Shown: positions 46,725-57,840 of the stretch, in pieces
Numbering within the stretch: the first letter of the stretch is position 1
Layout of the letters: every line of letters starts with the position of its first letter
Assembly (NCBI RefSeq): GCF_900101165.1
Contig: NZ_FNFK01000001.1
Coordinates: 1 to 64,000 of the forward strand
Direction of reading: 5' to 3'
From: Alkalibacterium thalassium
GTDB lineage: Bacteria > Bacillota > Bacilli > Lactobacillales > Carnobacteriaceae_A
Length of the DNA: 64,000 nucleotides
Made by a program: the position numbers and the translations under genes
Notes under the pieces: generated by a model
Database searches by the model: none
The model's input: only the letters and a program-made list of their open reading frames with translations
What the model was told of the DNA's origin: nothing

Positions 46725-49700
46725 TGGCAACTATTCCATCAAAGCCGGCTGATGCCCAATTTACGGATCATCAGTGGCAGGCAATTTATGATGAAGGCAA
46801 GAATATCCTGGTCTCTGCTTCTGCAGGGTCCGGAAAAACGACCGTCCTTGTGCAGCGAGTCATTGAAAAGATCAAAAACTTTACGGACATTAATGAACTG
46901 CTTGTCGTGACATATACTAATGCCGCAGCAAGAGAAATGAAAGAACGGATCCAGAAAGCCATTCAGAAGGAACTCAACGCTGAAACGGATCCTAAGAAAA
47001 AGCAGCATCTAATTCGTCAGATTCCTCTTTTAGGTCATGCAGACATTTCGACCTTGCATTCATTCTGTCTGAAAGTGATCAAACGCTACTATTATCTAAT
47101 CGACTTCGATCCCGTCTTTCGACTGCTGACTGACGATACAGAAATTGCTCTCATGAAAGAAGATGTCTGGGAGGAACTGAGAGAGGAATTATACGGCGAA
47201 GAAGATTCTTTGTTTGAAGCACTGGCTCAGGCGTACTCAAATGACCGCAGTGATGACGGGCTGACTGATCTTATCTTCAAACTTTATGATTTTTCACGGT
47301 CCAAGACTGATTCAAAAGCGTGGCTCTCAGACTTGTCCAGCCGATATGAAATGGAAGGGGGCGACTTGTCCAGCAGTACCATTTTCCAGGAACTGGCCAA
47401 GCCTGCAATTCTGGATACGTTGGACACTGCTAAGGAACTTCTAAGCGATGCTCATCAGATGAGTAATGGCGATTTGTCACTTGATAAGACGGTTGAGCTG
47501 CTTGTGAATGACCTGGAGCTGGTCGAACGGGCTGAACAGGCTATCCATGAAGACCGTCTCAATGATGTATACAGTTTACTGAATGGCCCAATATTCCCAA
47601 GATGGAAAAATCCAGGCAAACATTCACCTGATGAAGTCAAGGAAGCCGCTAAGGAAATGAAAAGCTTCCGAGATAAAGCCAAATCCTTTGTCGTTTCCTT
47701 AAGAGACGACTATTTCCTATTATCACCCGATGAACAAGCGGAAACGATGAGTGCAGTAAAAGGACTCGTTGAAGAACTATCTCGTGTGGCAGTACTGTTT
47801 TACGACCGCTACCAGCAGCATAAAGCAGACAGAAAAGTGCTGGACTTTAACGATCTGGAGCATCTGACCCTGGCCATTCTTATTGATGCTGATGACGGAC
47901 AGTCAGTACCTTCCGAAGCCTCCAGGCATTACCGCAGACAGTTTGCTGAAGTGATGGTCGATGAGTATCAGGATATCAACCTGATTCAGGAAACGATTTT
48001 GAAATGGCTGACTCGTTCATCTGACGATATCGGGAATCAGTTCATGGTGGGGGACGTCAAGCAGTCCATATACTCTTTCAGGCTAGCTGATCCTAGTCTT
48101 TTCATTGAGAAATACGAACGATACGAAAAAAGTCAGGATGGGGACCGGATCATTTTAGCTGAAAATTTCCGCTCACGTCCGGAAGTGCTTCAGTTTACCA
48201 ATTTCATTTTCGAACAGTTGATGGACAAAAAAGTGGGCGAACTGGACTATGATGAATCGGCTAAACTGATCAACAGGTTTACTGCCTTTCCGGAATCGGA
48301 TCGCTTCTCTGCCGATGTTCTGATATATGAAACAGAAGAAGAGGAATCTGAAGAAGATAGCGATTCTCTGGAGAGCGACAGTGTTTCGTTTCAGATGAAC
48401 ACAAAGACCAAAGGCGAAATATACATGGTTGCCGATAAAATTCTTGAAATGGTCGCTAGTGGATATGAGGTTTATGATAAAGAGCTGAAAGCCAACAGAC
48501 CTGTGCAGTTCAGGGATATTGTGCTTCTCACACCAACAAAGAAAAATAATATTGATATTCAGGATATCTTTAAACAGCTTCAGATCCCGACAGCTGTGAA
48601 TGATACTCAGAACTATTTCCAGACCACTGAGATAGCAATCATGATGTCACTGCTTAAGGTCATAGATAATCCGAAACAGGATATTCCGCTTGCTGCAGTT
48701 CTTCGCTCACCCATGGTCGGTCTTAACGAAGTCGACATGGCTCGCATCCGCATCGAAGATAAGCAGGGCACGTATTTTGAAGCGCTGCAGGCTTTTGTCA
48801 GTCGGACAAACTGGCAAGATGAAGCAAATATCAAATTGCAGGAGAAACTAATCCAGTTTTATCAGAAGCTTGAACACTGGCGGACTCAGTCCAAGCGAAA
48901 ATCGTTGGTCGAACTGATCTGGATGATATACGAAGACACTGGTTTCCTGCATTATGTCGGAGGCATGAGTTCCGGCAGACAGAGAAAAGCCAATCTACAT
49001 GCCCTATACGAACGTGCGGCTTCATATGAAAAAACGTCATTTAAGGGCTTGTTCCAGTTTATCCGATTTATCGAAAAGATGCAGAAAAAAGACAAAGATC
49101 TCGCTGAACCATCAGCCGTAACCGATGGGGAGGATGCGGTCAGAGTCATGACGATACATGCCAGTAAAGGGCTTGAATTTCCGATCGTATTTGTCATGGA
49201 TATGTCCAAGCGATTCAACCTGATGGATATCAGAGGCTCTACCGTGCTTGATGAAGAATACGGGGTCGGATCAGAATATATCGACGTCACGAACCGGATC
49301 AAAACGCCGACTTTGCCGGAAACAGTTTTGAAAATGCAGAAGAAGAACCGGATTTTATCTGAACAGATGCGGGTCTTATATGTAGCTTTGACACGGGCTG
49401 AACAGAAACTGTTCCTGGTTGGATCCTACAAAAATAAAGAAACGGCTATCAGCAAATGGAACAAGGTGAGTGGGCATGCTCAAACTGTTCTGCCACCAGC
49501 ATTAAGGCTTGATTCTCAGCATTTCATGGACTGGATTGGTCAATGCCTGATCAGGCACCAGAACATGGAAGCAGAAAGCGAAATCAAGTCCCAGAATAGA
49601 TGGGTCCACACTTATGACACGTCGTTTACTGTCTCATTTTACCAGTCGACTGAACTCGAAGAGCATCTGATCAGCTATCAGAATGAAGAAAGCAGTAACT

Positions 49701-50506
49701 GGTTTGAGGACCTGAAACAAGGGAAAATGAAGGAGTCAGATAACGAGACAGTGAAAGCAGCTGTATCGCAGGCCCTTAGTCTAATGGCTTTTGAGTACCC
49801 ATATGAGCTGGCTACTCAGACCACCAGTTACCAGTCCGTGTCCGAGATTAAACGCATGTTTGAAGAACCGGATGACGGACAGATGGTGAAAATTGATGTA
49901 ACGAATCCTAGACAGTCCAACAGGTACGTTGAAGATGAACTGGAGCGGCCCAAGTTTCTACAGGAGGTATTGAAACCAAGCGGAGCAGAAATCGGTAAAG
50001 CCACCCATCTGGTACTGCAGGCTATTGACTTGAATGAATCGCTAACTGCTGATGATATAAAAGCTGAGGTAAATAAACTTGCTTCTGAAAAAGTCATCAC
50101 TGAAGATATTGCTGAGCTAATACCTGTAGAAAAAATCGACCGATTTTTCCAGACAACATTTGGGCGCTATATATTAGGCCATGTTTCGTCAATGAAGAGG
50201 GAAGTGCCGTTCTCACTTCTCCTGGAAGCTAGAGATATTTTTCAGGATATGCAGGCAGTGGATGACAATGTACTGATTCACGGGATTATCGACGGCTATA
50301 TTGAAGGGGAAGAAGGCCTCATTCTCTTTGACTATAAGACAGACAATGTTGAACGCTTCCAGGATAGAGCTGAAGAAGAAATGCTTAAAAAATATAAAGG
50401 TCAGCTCATGCTGTACAAGCAGGCACTGGAATCGATACTGAGAAAACCAGTACTCGAGACATACTTGGTTCTGCTGGATAATGGCCAGACGATTCAGGTG
50501 GACTAG
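46724..50506 (+). CDS. addA: ATP-dependent helicase/nuclease subunit AddA (RexA)
   Basis: A 1260-residue UvrD-like helicase plus RecB-type nuclease. Walker A SASAGSGKTTVL is near 31-42, MVDEYQDIN near 405-413, GDVKQSIYSFR near 442-452, VMTIHASKGLEFP near 806-818, and the nuclease motif LFDYKTDNV near 1203-1211. All motifs look intact. The acidic insert TEEEESEEDSDSLESDS (about 545) is unusual but lies in a variable region. It overlaps addB by one base, so stoichiometric coupled translation is likely. A terminator follows. Confidence 0.97.
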   Translation: MATIPSKPADAQFTDHQWQAIYDEGKNILVSASAGSGKTTVLVQRVIEKIKNFTDINELLVVTYTNAAAREMKERIQKAIQKELNAETDPKKKQHLIRQIPLLGHADISTLHSFCLKVIKRYYYLIDFDPVFRLLTDDTEIALMKEDVWEELREELYGEEDSLFEALAQAYSNDRSDDGLTDLIFKLYDFSRSKTDSKAWLSDLSSRYEMEGGDLSSSTIFQELAKPAILDTLDTAKELLSDAHQMSNGDLSLDKTVELLVNDLELVERAEQAIHEDRLNDVYSLLNGPIFPRWKNPGKHSPDEVKEAAKEMKSFRDKAKSFVVSLRDDYFLLSPDEQAETMSAVKGLVEELSRVAVLFYDRYQQHKADRKVLDFNDLEHLTLAILIDADDGQSVPSEASRHYRRQFAEVMVDEYQDINLIQETILKWLTRSSDDIGNQFMVGDVKQSIYSFRLADPSLFIEKYERYEKSQDGDRIILAENFRSRPEVLQFTNFIFEQLMDKKVGELDYDESAKLINRFTAFPESDRFSADVLIYETEEEESEEDSDSLESDSVSFQMNTKTKGEIYMVADKILEMVASGYEVYDKELKANRPVQFRDIVLLTPTKKNNIDIQDIFKQLQIPTAVNDTQNYFQTTEIAIMMSLLKVIDNPKQDIPLAAVLRSPMVGLNEVDMARIRIEDKQGTYFEALQAFVSRTNWQDEANIKLQEKLIQFYQKLEHWRTQSKRKSLVELIWMIYEDTGFLHYVGGMSSGRQRKANLHALYERAASYEKTSFKGLFQFIRFIEKMQKKDKDLAEPSAVTDGEDAVRVMTIHASKGLEFPIVFVMDMSKRFNLMDIRGSTVLDEEYGVGSEYIDVTNRIKTPTLPETVLKMQKKNRILSEQMRVLYVALTRAEQKLFLVGSYKNKETAISKWNKVSGHAQTVLPPALRLDSQHFMDWIGQCLIRHQNMEAESEIKSQNRWVHTYDTSFTVSFYQSTELEEHLISYQNEESSNWFEDLKQGKMKESDNETVKAAVSQALSLMAFEYPYELATQTTSYQSVSEIKRMFEEPDDGQMVKIDVTNPRQSNRYVEDELERPKFLQEVLKPSGAEIGKATHLVLQAIDLNESLTADDIKAEVNKLASEKVITEDIAELIPVEKIDRFFQTTFGRYILGHVSSMKREVPFSLLLEARDIFQDMQAVDDNVLIHGIIDGYIEGEEGLILFDYKTDNVERFQDRAEEEMLKKYKGQLMLYKQALESILRKPVLETYLVLLDNGQTIQVD

Positions 50507-50526
50507 TGAAGGGTTATGATTAAAGG

Positions 50527-50555
50527 GAAAGCAGCTGAATCAGCTGCTTTTTCTT
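50527..50555 (+). terminator. Terminator of addBA
   Basis: AAAGCAGCTG pairs with CAGCTGCTTT, followed by TTCTT. Confidence 0.92.
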
Positions 50556-50640
50556 ATTAAATTTCTTTATGCGGCATGTTGATCTATAGCGCGTAGACGA
50601 TAGAGACAGATTAATGTGGTTGCTTCGTAACTAGAGGTAA

Positions 50641-50890
50641 AAATTCGTTTGAGTGCCTGTGCTTGGACGATTGGACCGGAACTCAGAGTAATAAACCGTT
50701 TGAGTGCCATAGCCTGAGCGATTGCACCGGAACTCAGAGTAATAAACTGTTTGAATACCTGTGCTTACACGATTGCGCCGGAACTCAGAGTAATAAACCG
50801 TTTGAGTACCTGTGCTTGGACGATTGGACCGGAACTCAGAGTAATAAACCGTTTGAGTGCCATAGCCTGAGCGATTGCACCGGAACTCAG
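50641..50890. repeat. Family A tandem repeat array 2 (five 51-bp units, inverted relative to array 1)
   Basis: AACTC anchors at 50680, 50731, 50782, 50833 and 50884 give four spacings of exactly 51 bp. The core GCGATTGCACCGGAACTC is the reverse complement of the array-1 core. Each unit has an ACTCA...TGAGT inverted repeat. Two unit variants occur (CTGTGCTTGGACGATTGGACC and CCATAGCCTGAGCGATTGCACC types); units 1-2 are repeated almost exactly as units 4-5, so a 153-bp duplication is recent. It lies between convergent addA and the glycoside-hydrolase-like gene. Confidence 0.95.
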
Positions 50891-50923
50891 AACAGAAATC
50901 CATCTTAGTGACGTATTTCACAC

Positions 50924-50971
50924 AAAAACCTCTCGAAGTCGTTCATAAGCGAACAACAACGAGAGGTTTTT
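50924..50971. terminator. Bidirectional terminator downstream of repeat array A2
   Basis: AAAAACCTCTCG (50924-50935) pairs with CGAGAGGTTTTT (50960-50971), with an inner GTTC/GAAC stem. Confidence 0.93.
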
Positions 50972-50987
50972 CATTTTTTTTCATCTA

Positions 50988-52229
50988 TTAATCAAAACTG
51001 TAGGTAGCACCTTCAGAGTAACGGTTACCGGCATTCCATAATAGGAACTCATCTACGCCATGTTCGTTCAATGCACGAATCTGTTCACTAACTTCATGAG
51101 CACCATAGGTCGTATACCATCCTGCACCAAGATAAGAAGCTGTAAAGTCCTGGATCCATGGACGGGAAACAGGGGCGCGATCCCCTAAGTTGTCGAGTAC
51201 ATCATTTTCGTATTCCATATAGCGGGAAATAACTTCATACGGTTCCAGATCCGGACGTTCGATCCCTAATGATCCTGCACCCCAGTGACTAGGGTAAATC
51301 ATCGAAGAAATCACGTCGACATTCTCAGAAATTCTTGAAAAGTTCTGACCGATACCAGGAGTTTCTTCTCGCGTTGCAGCATAACCGAAGATATCTACAG
51401 ATACATCGACATCGTAAGGCTGAAGTTCACGGCGAGCATAAGCTACGAATTCAGTTACAGCATCGACACGCTGCTTGACATTATCTAGATCGCTCTCTTC
51501 GTAATCGCCTCGAGAATAGTTCAGGTCTTCATCACGGTATTCAAATCCTTCAGGGAAGCGAACATAGTCGAACTGGATATCCTTAAAGCCAAGCTTAGCT
51601 GCCTGGCGGGCCACTTCAACATTATACTCCCAGACTTCACGTTCATATGGATTGACGAAGCTTTCTCCGCGGCGGTTAGCCCATACGGATCCGTCATCTT
51701 CAGTAAATGACAGATCAGGGCGTTCATTAGCCAGTCTGGAATCTTTAAATACGACAATACGTGCAATTGGGTAAATATCGTTTTCCTCTAGATGTTCCAT
51801 CAAAGGTTCAGCTTCAACAATGTTATTAGTGAACTGATTGACGTATTCATGATCGGATTCTATCGGCATGACGATGTCGCCATGATCATCTTTGACATCA
51901 ATAACCATACTGTTGAGTTCTGTTGAGTTGACTAAATCAGTCAATGTTTCCAGTCTGGATCCACCTGCAGAATGGGCAGTGACGAAAATACCTTTCACGC
52001 CGTCTTCTGGATAGTCGATATTTACTCCGCTGTCAAATTTGAACTGACGGGGGAAACTTTCCGGTACAGAAAGAAGGGGGTCTTGAGTATAGTTCAGGTA
52101 AGCTGTCTCGATATCTTCAGGCTGATCAACAGTATCATCTTCATCGGCTGAAACGACTGATGGGGAAAGAGAAGCAACTGCTAATAAGGCTGTAGAGTAA
52201 AATACATGTTTCTTTAAATTAAGTTTCAT
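50988..52229 (-). CDS. Putative secreted glycoside-hydrolase-like protein (PF13200/DUF4015 type)
   Basis: A 413-residue exported protein. A signal peptide (about 1-28, ending VVSA) precedes a TIM-barrel-like domain with conserved GIFVTAHSAGG (about 80-90), VIDVKDDHGDI (near 108-118), QFDYVRFPEG (near 216-225) and a late SMIYPSHWG. The catalytic residues and substrate of the family are not established. It starts with ATG overlapping the stop of the deacetylase gene (TAATG), so the three minus-strand genes YkyA-like, deacetylase and this one form an operon acting at the cell wall. Confidence 0.85.
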   Translation of the reverse strand: MKLNLKKHVFYSTALLAVASLSPSVVSADEDDTVDQPEDIETAYLNYTQDPLLSVPESFPRQFKFDSGVNIDYPEDGVKGIFVTAHSAGGSRLETLTDLVNSTELNSMVIDVKDDHGDIVMPIESDHEYVNQFTNNIVEAEPLMEHLEENDIYPIARIVVFKDSRLANERPDLSFTEDDGSVWANRRGESFVNPYEREVWEYNVEVARQAAKLGFKDIQFDYVRFPEGFEYRDEDLNYSRGDYEESDLDNVKQRVDAVTEFVAYARRELQPYDVDVSVDIFGYAATREETPGIGQNFSRISENVDVISSMIYPSHWGAGSLGIERPDLEPYEVISRYMEYENDVLDNLGDRAPVSRPWIQDFTASYLGAGWYTTYGAHEVSEQIRALNEHGVDEFLLWNAGNRYSEGATYSFD

Positions 52230-53116
52230 TAATCTGTTTCCTCGCTTTCTGATTGTTCAGGAGTGGCGGAGCGAATCAAGTCGGGATCCACTAGCTCATA
52301 ATCGTTTTCTCTTAAGCCTTCAATAATTTGAGACGTGGCTTCAAGGGTCCAGCGACGGTCATGCATTAGCAAATTGGCTCCTGGTCTTAGCAGTTCGGTA
52401 TTGACCATAATATTAGCAAGTGGCTCAGCTTCCATATAGCCGGATTCCCAGTCATAGCCATAGGTCCAGTTCATAAGGACCATCCCGTCTTCTCTAACAA
52501 GTTCCTTGACATGATCAGTATTCTGTCCAAATGGTGCACGGAAAAATCGAGGACGCTCTCCGATGATTTCCTCAATAAGGTCACTAGTCTTCATGATTTC
52601 CTCAGTCTGTTCATCTTCACTCAATGAAGGGAGGCTCTGATGGGTGTGTGTATGGTTCCCGATGGCAAATCCCATCTCGTGAATTTCTCTAAGCATCTCC
52701 TGGCCTTCTTCACTCTCAATAAACATTCCGTTAACGAAGAAGATCGCAGGAGCGTCATGTTCGACAAGCACTTCAGCAATGTCCACGGCGTAATTATCTG
52801 GTGCATCATCATAAGTAAGAAGGGCGACACGTTCGTTTGCTTCTTCGCCTTCAATCACTTGAATTGTAGCAATGTCATTTTCGTTGACTTCGTAAAGATA
52901 TGAAGATTCTTCAGGTTCATCTATTGACACGTCTTCTTCATCATCTGAGTCTTCATTAGAGTGTTCATTCATATCAGCTTGACCTTCACTGGTTTCTCCA
53001 GAACTGTCTTCAACAGGTTCAGACTGCTCATCCGTATCGTATTCTGCATCTGAGGTATCACAGGCAGTCAATATAAGAGATGAGGCTAAAAATAGCGTAG
53101 CTAATGTTCGTTTCAT
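52229..53116 (-). CDS. Polysaccharide deacetylase family lipoprotein
   Basis: A 295-residue lipoprotein with lipobox LTAC, a linker of about 60 acidic residues, and a NodB-type deacetylase domain (about 90-285). Motifs are TYDDAP (motif 1, metal-binding Asp pair), NHTHTH (motif 2, zinc histidines), RAPFG (motif 3), WTYGYDW (motif 4) and LMHD (motif 5). All key residues are present, so it is probably active on peptidoglycan or another surface glycan. The ATG at 53116 follows AAGGAGAAGAAGACT; an earlier ATG overlapping the upstream gene is less well placed. Confidence 0.9.
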   Translation of the reverse strand: MKRTLATLFLASSLILTACDTSDAEYDTDEQSEPVEDSSGETSEGQADMNEHSNEDSDDEEDVSIDEPEESSYLYEVNENDIATIQVIEGEEANERVALLTYDDAPDNYAVDIAEVLVEHDAPAIFFVNGMFIESEEGQEMLREIHEMGFAIGNHTHTHQSLPSLSEDEQTEEIMKTSDLIEEIIGERPRFFRAPFGQNTDHVKELVREDGMVLMNWTYGYDWESGYMEAEPLANIMVNTELLRPGANLLMHDRRWTLEATSQIIEGLRENDYELVDPDLIRSATPEQSESEETD

Positions 53117-53129
53117 AGTCTTCTTCTCC

Positions 53130-53777
53130 TTATTCATCCTCAGTCAATTGGTTATCAATAGATGTATGCAGCTGGTCTAAACTTTCACCAAAGTCTACCA
53201 GTGTCTCGTCAAGTACGAGCAGGTATTCTCTAAGTTCGTCATGTTCGTCATTAATTGATCGAATGCCGTCGACGAAGTCTTCATAAGTCGCGCCATTTTC
53301 AGATAAACTGACGAAATAGCTGTCTTGTGAAGAGAGGGCAGCCTGGTAATTTTCTCTATACTGGCTGAGCTGATCAGTAAAAGTATAGACGTCAGACATA
53401 ACTGCATCGATTTCTGATTGATCCAGCAGTTCGCCTTCATAAGTATCGAGCGTTGACTGGTGTTCGCTCATTTCTTCTTCATGTGCTGCTATGTTTTCCA
53501 GCACAGCTTCTCTGGATTCAATATTTTCGAATACCGGGGAAGAGCCATCACCTAAAGTAGTCAACTCATCATCCGATTCAAGTGTTTCACTGAAACTATT
53601 CTGCAGATCAGTTTCCAGATCATATAAATGATTCAGTTCATCCGCAGTCTCTGTTCTTAATCGGTCCAGTTCCTGTGTGGCCTCCTGCATATCTTCTAAG
53701 TTCTCTCCATCATCGCACCCAGCTAAAAGTAAGGCCGTTGAGCTGACTGCTAAGTATGTCCATCGCTTTCGAATCAT
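53130..53777 (-). CDS. YkyA-like putative cell-wall-binding lipoprotein
   Basis: A 215-residue lipoprotein (lipobox LLAGC, cysteine near 21) whose mature part is almost wholly helical coiled-coil (ATQELDRLRTETADELNHL and onward), strongly acidic. Architecture and length match the YkyA family; its role is unknown. The ATG follows AAAGGAGATCACTAA. It is the first gene of the minus-strand envelope operon. Confidence 0.8.
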   Translation of the reverse strand: MIRKRWTYLAVSSTALLLAGCDDGENLEDMQEATQELDRLRTETADELNHLYDLETDLQNSFSETLESDDELTTLGDGSSPVFENIESREAVLENIAAHEEEMSEHQSTLDTYEGELLDQSEIDAVMSDVYTFTDQLSQYRENYQAALSSQDSYFVSLSENGATYEDFVDGIRSINDEHDELREYLLVLDETLVDFGESLDQLHTSIDNQLTEDE

Positions 53778-53985
53778 TTAGTGATCTCCTTTATTGTTTT
53801 AAATATATACGATTACTTTTCGAGTATATCAGACTTCTTTATCTAATTAAACTGTAATGGGTGTAATCGAGTTATACTGTTTCTTTGATGAAGTAAGGGA
53901 TTGAGAGAATCTTTCAGTAAAGGTAGGTTTCATCGCAAAAATATTGTACAATATGAGAAAGTCTACTAAAGAAAAGAGGATTTTT

Positions 53986-54456
53986 ATGATACTTTATTAC
54001 ACTTTGGCAGTTCTGATCATCGGACTGGACCAACTGACCAAGTATTTGACTGTTTCAACTATTCCATTTAGAGAAACAGTAGAATGGATACCAAATGTCC
54101 TGTCGCTTACTCATCATCGCAATACGGGAGCAGCCTGGGGTATACTTGAGGGCCAGATGCTGTTCTTTTACATCGTTACGGTTGTCGTTGTAGGTGTCGT
54201 CATTTATTATCTGCATACGTTAGGCAAGCAAGATATACTTATCGGCTTATCGCTAAGTATGATACTTGGAGGCGCAATTGGAAACTTCATCGACCGACTG
54301 ATTCAACAGTATGTTGTTGATATGATCAAACTTGACTTCATCAATTTTCCGATCTTTAATATAGCAGATATTGCTTTATCAGTAGGAGTTGGACTGATGA
54401 TCGTTTACCTTGTTATAGACGAGATTAGAAATCACAAGAAGAAAGTTGGACAATAG
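53986..54456 (+). CDS. lspA: Lipoprotein signal peptidase
   Basis: A 156-residue four-helix membrane protease that cleaves prolipoproteins after lipidation. Catalytic aspartates are D103 (GNFIDRL) and D128 (FNIADIA); the conserved HHRNTGAAWGI is at 43-53. The ATG at 53986 follows AAAAGAGGATTTTT; an upstream in-frame ATG at 53944 lies in what is probably promoter sequence. It processes the lipoproteins encoded nearby. The lspA-rluD-pyrR order is conserved in Firmicutes. Confidence 0.96.
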   Translation: MILYYTLAVLIIGLDQLTKYLTVSTIPFRETVEWIPNVLSLTHHRNTGAAWGILEGQMLFFYIVTVVVVGVVIYYLHTLGKQDILIGLSLSMILGGAIGNFIDRLIQQYVVDMIKLDFINFPIFNIADIALSVGVGLMIVYLVIDEIRNHKKKVGQ

Positions 54457-54457
54457 A

Positions 54458-55925
<1,468 letters not shown>

Positions 55926-55950
55926 AAAAGAGGGTTGTACAATAAACATT

Positions 55951-55989
55951 AAAGACCGAGTGATCACATCAAGTAGTCACTCGGTCTTT
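55951..55989. terminator. Bidirectional terminator between pyrR and rqcH
   Basis: AAAGACCGAGTGA (55951-55963) pairs with TCACTCGGTCTTT (55977-55989). Confidence 0.94.
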
Positions 55990-55990
55990 C

Positions 55991-57682
55991 CTATGCTTTT
56001 AGTGAGCGTACAGCTTCTGCACTTGGTGTGACAAAATACGTGCTCTGACCCTCATAAATGACGTAACCTGGTTTAGCACCATTCGGTTTTTTTATCTGGC
56101 GAACCTGAACGACATCTACTGGAACAGAAGAAGACAGACGATACTTACTGTAATAAGCGGCCAACATACAAGCTTCTTCAATGGTCTTTTCACTAGGTTC
56201 ACTGTCTTCAATAATGACATGAGAACCTGGGATGTCTTTAGCATGAGCCCACCAATAAGATTTTTTCGCTTTTTTCAGTGTCAGTTCATCATTCTGTGTA
56301 TTATTCTTTCCAACAAGAATTGATGTCCCATCGGAAGACATGAAAGCTTCAGGTTTTGACTTCTTCGGTTTCATCTTCTTACTGCTGCGTTTCTTCAAAT
56401 ACCCACCATCACGCAGTTCCTGTCTGATGTCATCCAAGTCAGAAATAGAAGCAATAGACAGCTGGGTGAGCAGTGTATCAAAATAAGCCATTTCTGCTTT
56501 CGTGGAAGCAATCTGTTGAGCCAGGTGAACCTTGGCATTCTTTAACTTCTGATATTTAGAGAAATATTTCTGTGCGTTTTCTGCTGGTGTCTTCTGAGGA
56601 TCCAGCTGAATCGAGATCATCTGATTTTCTTCATAAAAATTAGGCAAATCGATCTTCTCCTGCCCCTTTTTCACCTCGTGAAGATAGGCAGTCAGCACTT
56701 CACCTTTAACACGTAGTTGATCAGCTTTTTCAGTTTCCTTTAACTCTTTTTCAAGTTTTTTCAGTTTTTTCTCGTTCTTTTGATAAAATGTACTGACGAG
56801 TTGAGTCAGGTCATTAGCCTGCTGATTGACCCTGTCCCGCTCACTCTTATCCTGGAAATAACGGTCCATCAAGCTACTCAGGGAATCATAACTAATACGC
56901 TCTCCTTCAATTGAATGGTAGTCAAAAGGGGTGAAGGTCTCCTTATTGCCATTCTTAATCAATGTCGGTTGAATACGTTCAGGACTGAACATCTGCATGA
57001 ACTGCTGATAAACTGTTTCAGGAGAATCTTCTGTTTGAGTTTCTATACGGTGGACAAGTTCTACTGCCGAATCTTTACCGAATCCTTGCAAGGTTGACTG
57101 GACCCATTTGATCTTATCTTTAGTATTCAAATCTGATACAGGGAAGGGACCATCATAATTAAAGGGGTTATACTTTTGCTGATCGGGTGCCGGTCGGTAC
57201 TCAGCGCCAGGCAGCAGAGTCCGGTAAGTATTCTGGCTGGCCGGTACATGTCTGATTGCGTCAATCAGCTTGTTATCCGGTGTATTGACCAGCAGGATGT
57301 TACTGTGACGCCCCATTATTTCAACAATAAGAGAAAGGTGTTCCATATCCCCAAGTTCATTTCTGCTCTTGAATGAGAAGACTAGCTGACGATCATTTTC
57401 TTTCTGAGTAATTGATTCGATAACTGCACCATCTAGGTATTTCCTTAAAATCATGCAATAGTGAGGAGGGCTGTCAGGATTCTCAAAAGGAATCGTTGTC
57501 AGCTGAACACGGGCATACTGCGGATGGGCCGACAATAGAAGGGACACGTTTTTTCGGTTTGCTCTAATTTTTAGAATAACTTCATTTTCATATGGCTGCT
57601 GTATTTTAGAAATACGGCCTCCCTCACATATTTCTTTCAGTTCATCCGTGAGGGCATGGACAAATAACCCGTCAAAAGACAT
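55991..57682 (-). CDS. rqcH: Rqc2 homolog RqcH (NFACT/FbpA family)
   Basis: A 563-residue protein that binds stalled 50S-peptidyl-tRNA complexes and directs C-terminal alanine tailing. The NFACT-N domain begins SFDGLFVHALTDELK; a central coiled-coil (about 300-440) and the NFACT-R domain with HAKDIPGSHVII (about 463-474) follow. The ATG at 57682 follows AAAGGAGTTTTTTTA on the minus strand; longer in-frame sequence upstream is not supported. Older annotation calls this family fibronectin-binding protein. It diverges from the marR-type gene. Confidence 0.95.
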   Translation of the reverse strand: MSFDGLFVHALTDELKEICEGGRISKIQQPYENEVILKIRANRKNVSLLLSAHPQYARVQLTTIPFENPDSPPHYCMILRKYLDGAVIESITQKENDRQLVFSFKSRNELGDMEHLSLIVEIMGRHSNILLVNTPDNKLIDAIRHVPASQNTYRTLLPGAEYRPAPDQQKYNPFNYDGPFPVSDLNTKDKIKWVQSTLQGFGKDSAVELVHRIETQTEDSPETVYQQFMQMFSPERIQPTLIKNGNKETFTPFDYHSIEGERISYDSLSSLMDRYFQDKSERDRVNQQANDLTQLVSTFYQKNEKKLKKLEKELKETEKADQLRVKGEVLTAYLHEVKKGQEKIDLPNFYEENQMISIQLDPQKTPAENAQKYFSKYQKLKNAKVHLAQQIASTKAEMAYFDTLLTQLSIASISDLDDIRQELRDGGYLKKRSSKKMKPKKSKPEAFMSSDGTSILVGKNNTQNDELTLKKAKKSYWWAHAKDIPGSHVIIEDSEPSEKTIEEACMLAAYYSKYRLSSSVPVDVVQVRQIKKPNGAKPGYVIYEGQSTYFVTPSAEAVRSLKA

Positions 57683-57761
57683 TAAAAAAACTCCTTTCAT
57701 CGTACAAAGTCTTCTATAGTATAGCACTTTTTCCGATACATCAACAATTCTATTAAAAAGA

Positions 57762-57790
57762 TTGCTGAATAGAATAAGGCGTGGTATAGT
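57762..57790 (+). promoter_or_regulatory. Promoter of the marR-ECF operon
   Basis: TTGCTG (57762-57767), 17-bp spacer, TATAGT (57785-57790). Confidence 0.65.
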
Positions 57791-57794
57791 TGAC

Positions 57795-57810
57795 GTGTAC
57801 AATTGTTCAC
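57795..57810. promoter_or_regulatory. Candidate MarR operator
   Basis: GTGTACAATTGTTCAC is palindromic except for one base pair. It lies five bases after the -10 of the operon that encodes a MarR regulator, which suggests autoregulation. Confidence 0.55.
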
Positions 57811-57840
57811 AGCTTGTCATATAAAGAGAGGGGTAATTGA

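Noticed and set aside
50631-50921. Open frames over repeat array A2 (96 and 81 codons)
   Set aside because: Same reason: 17-codon periodic peptides on both strands without translation signals.
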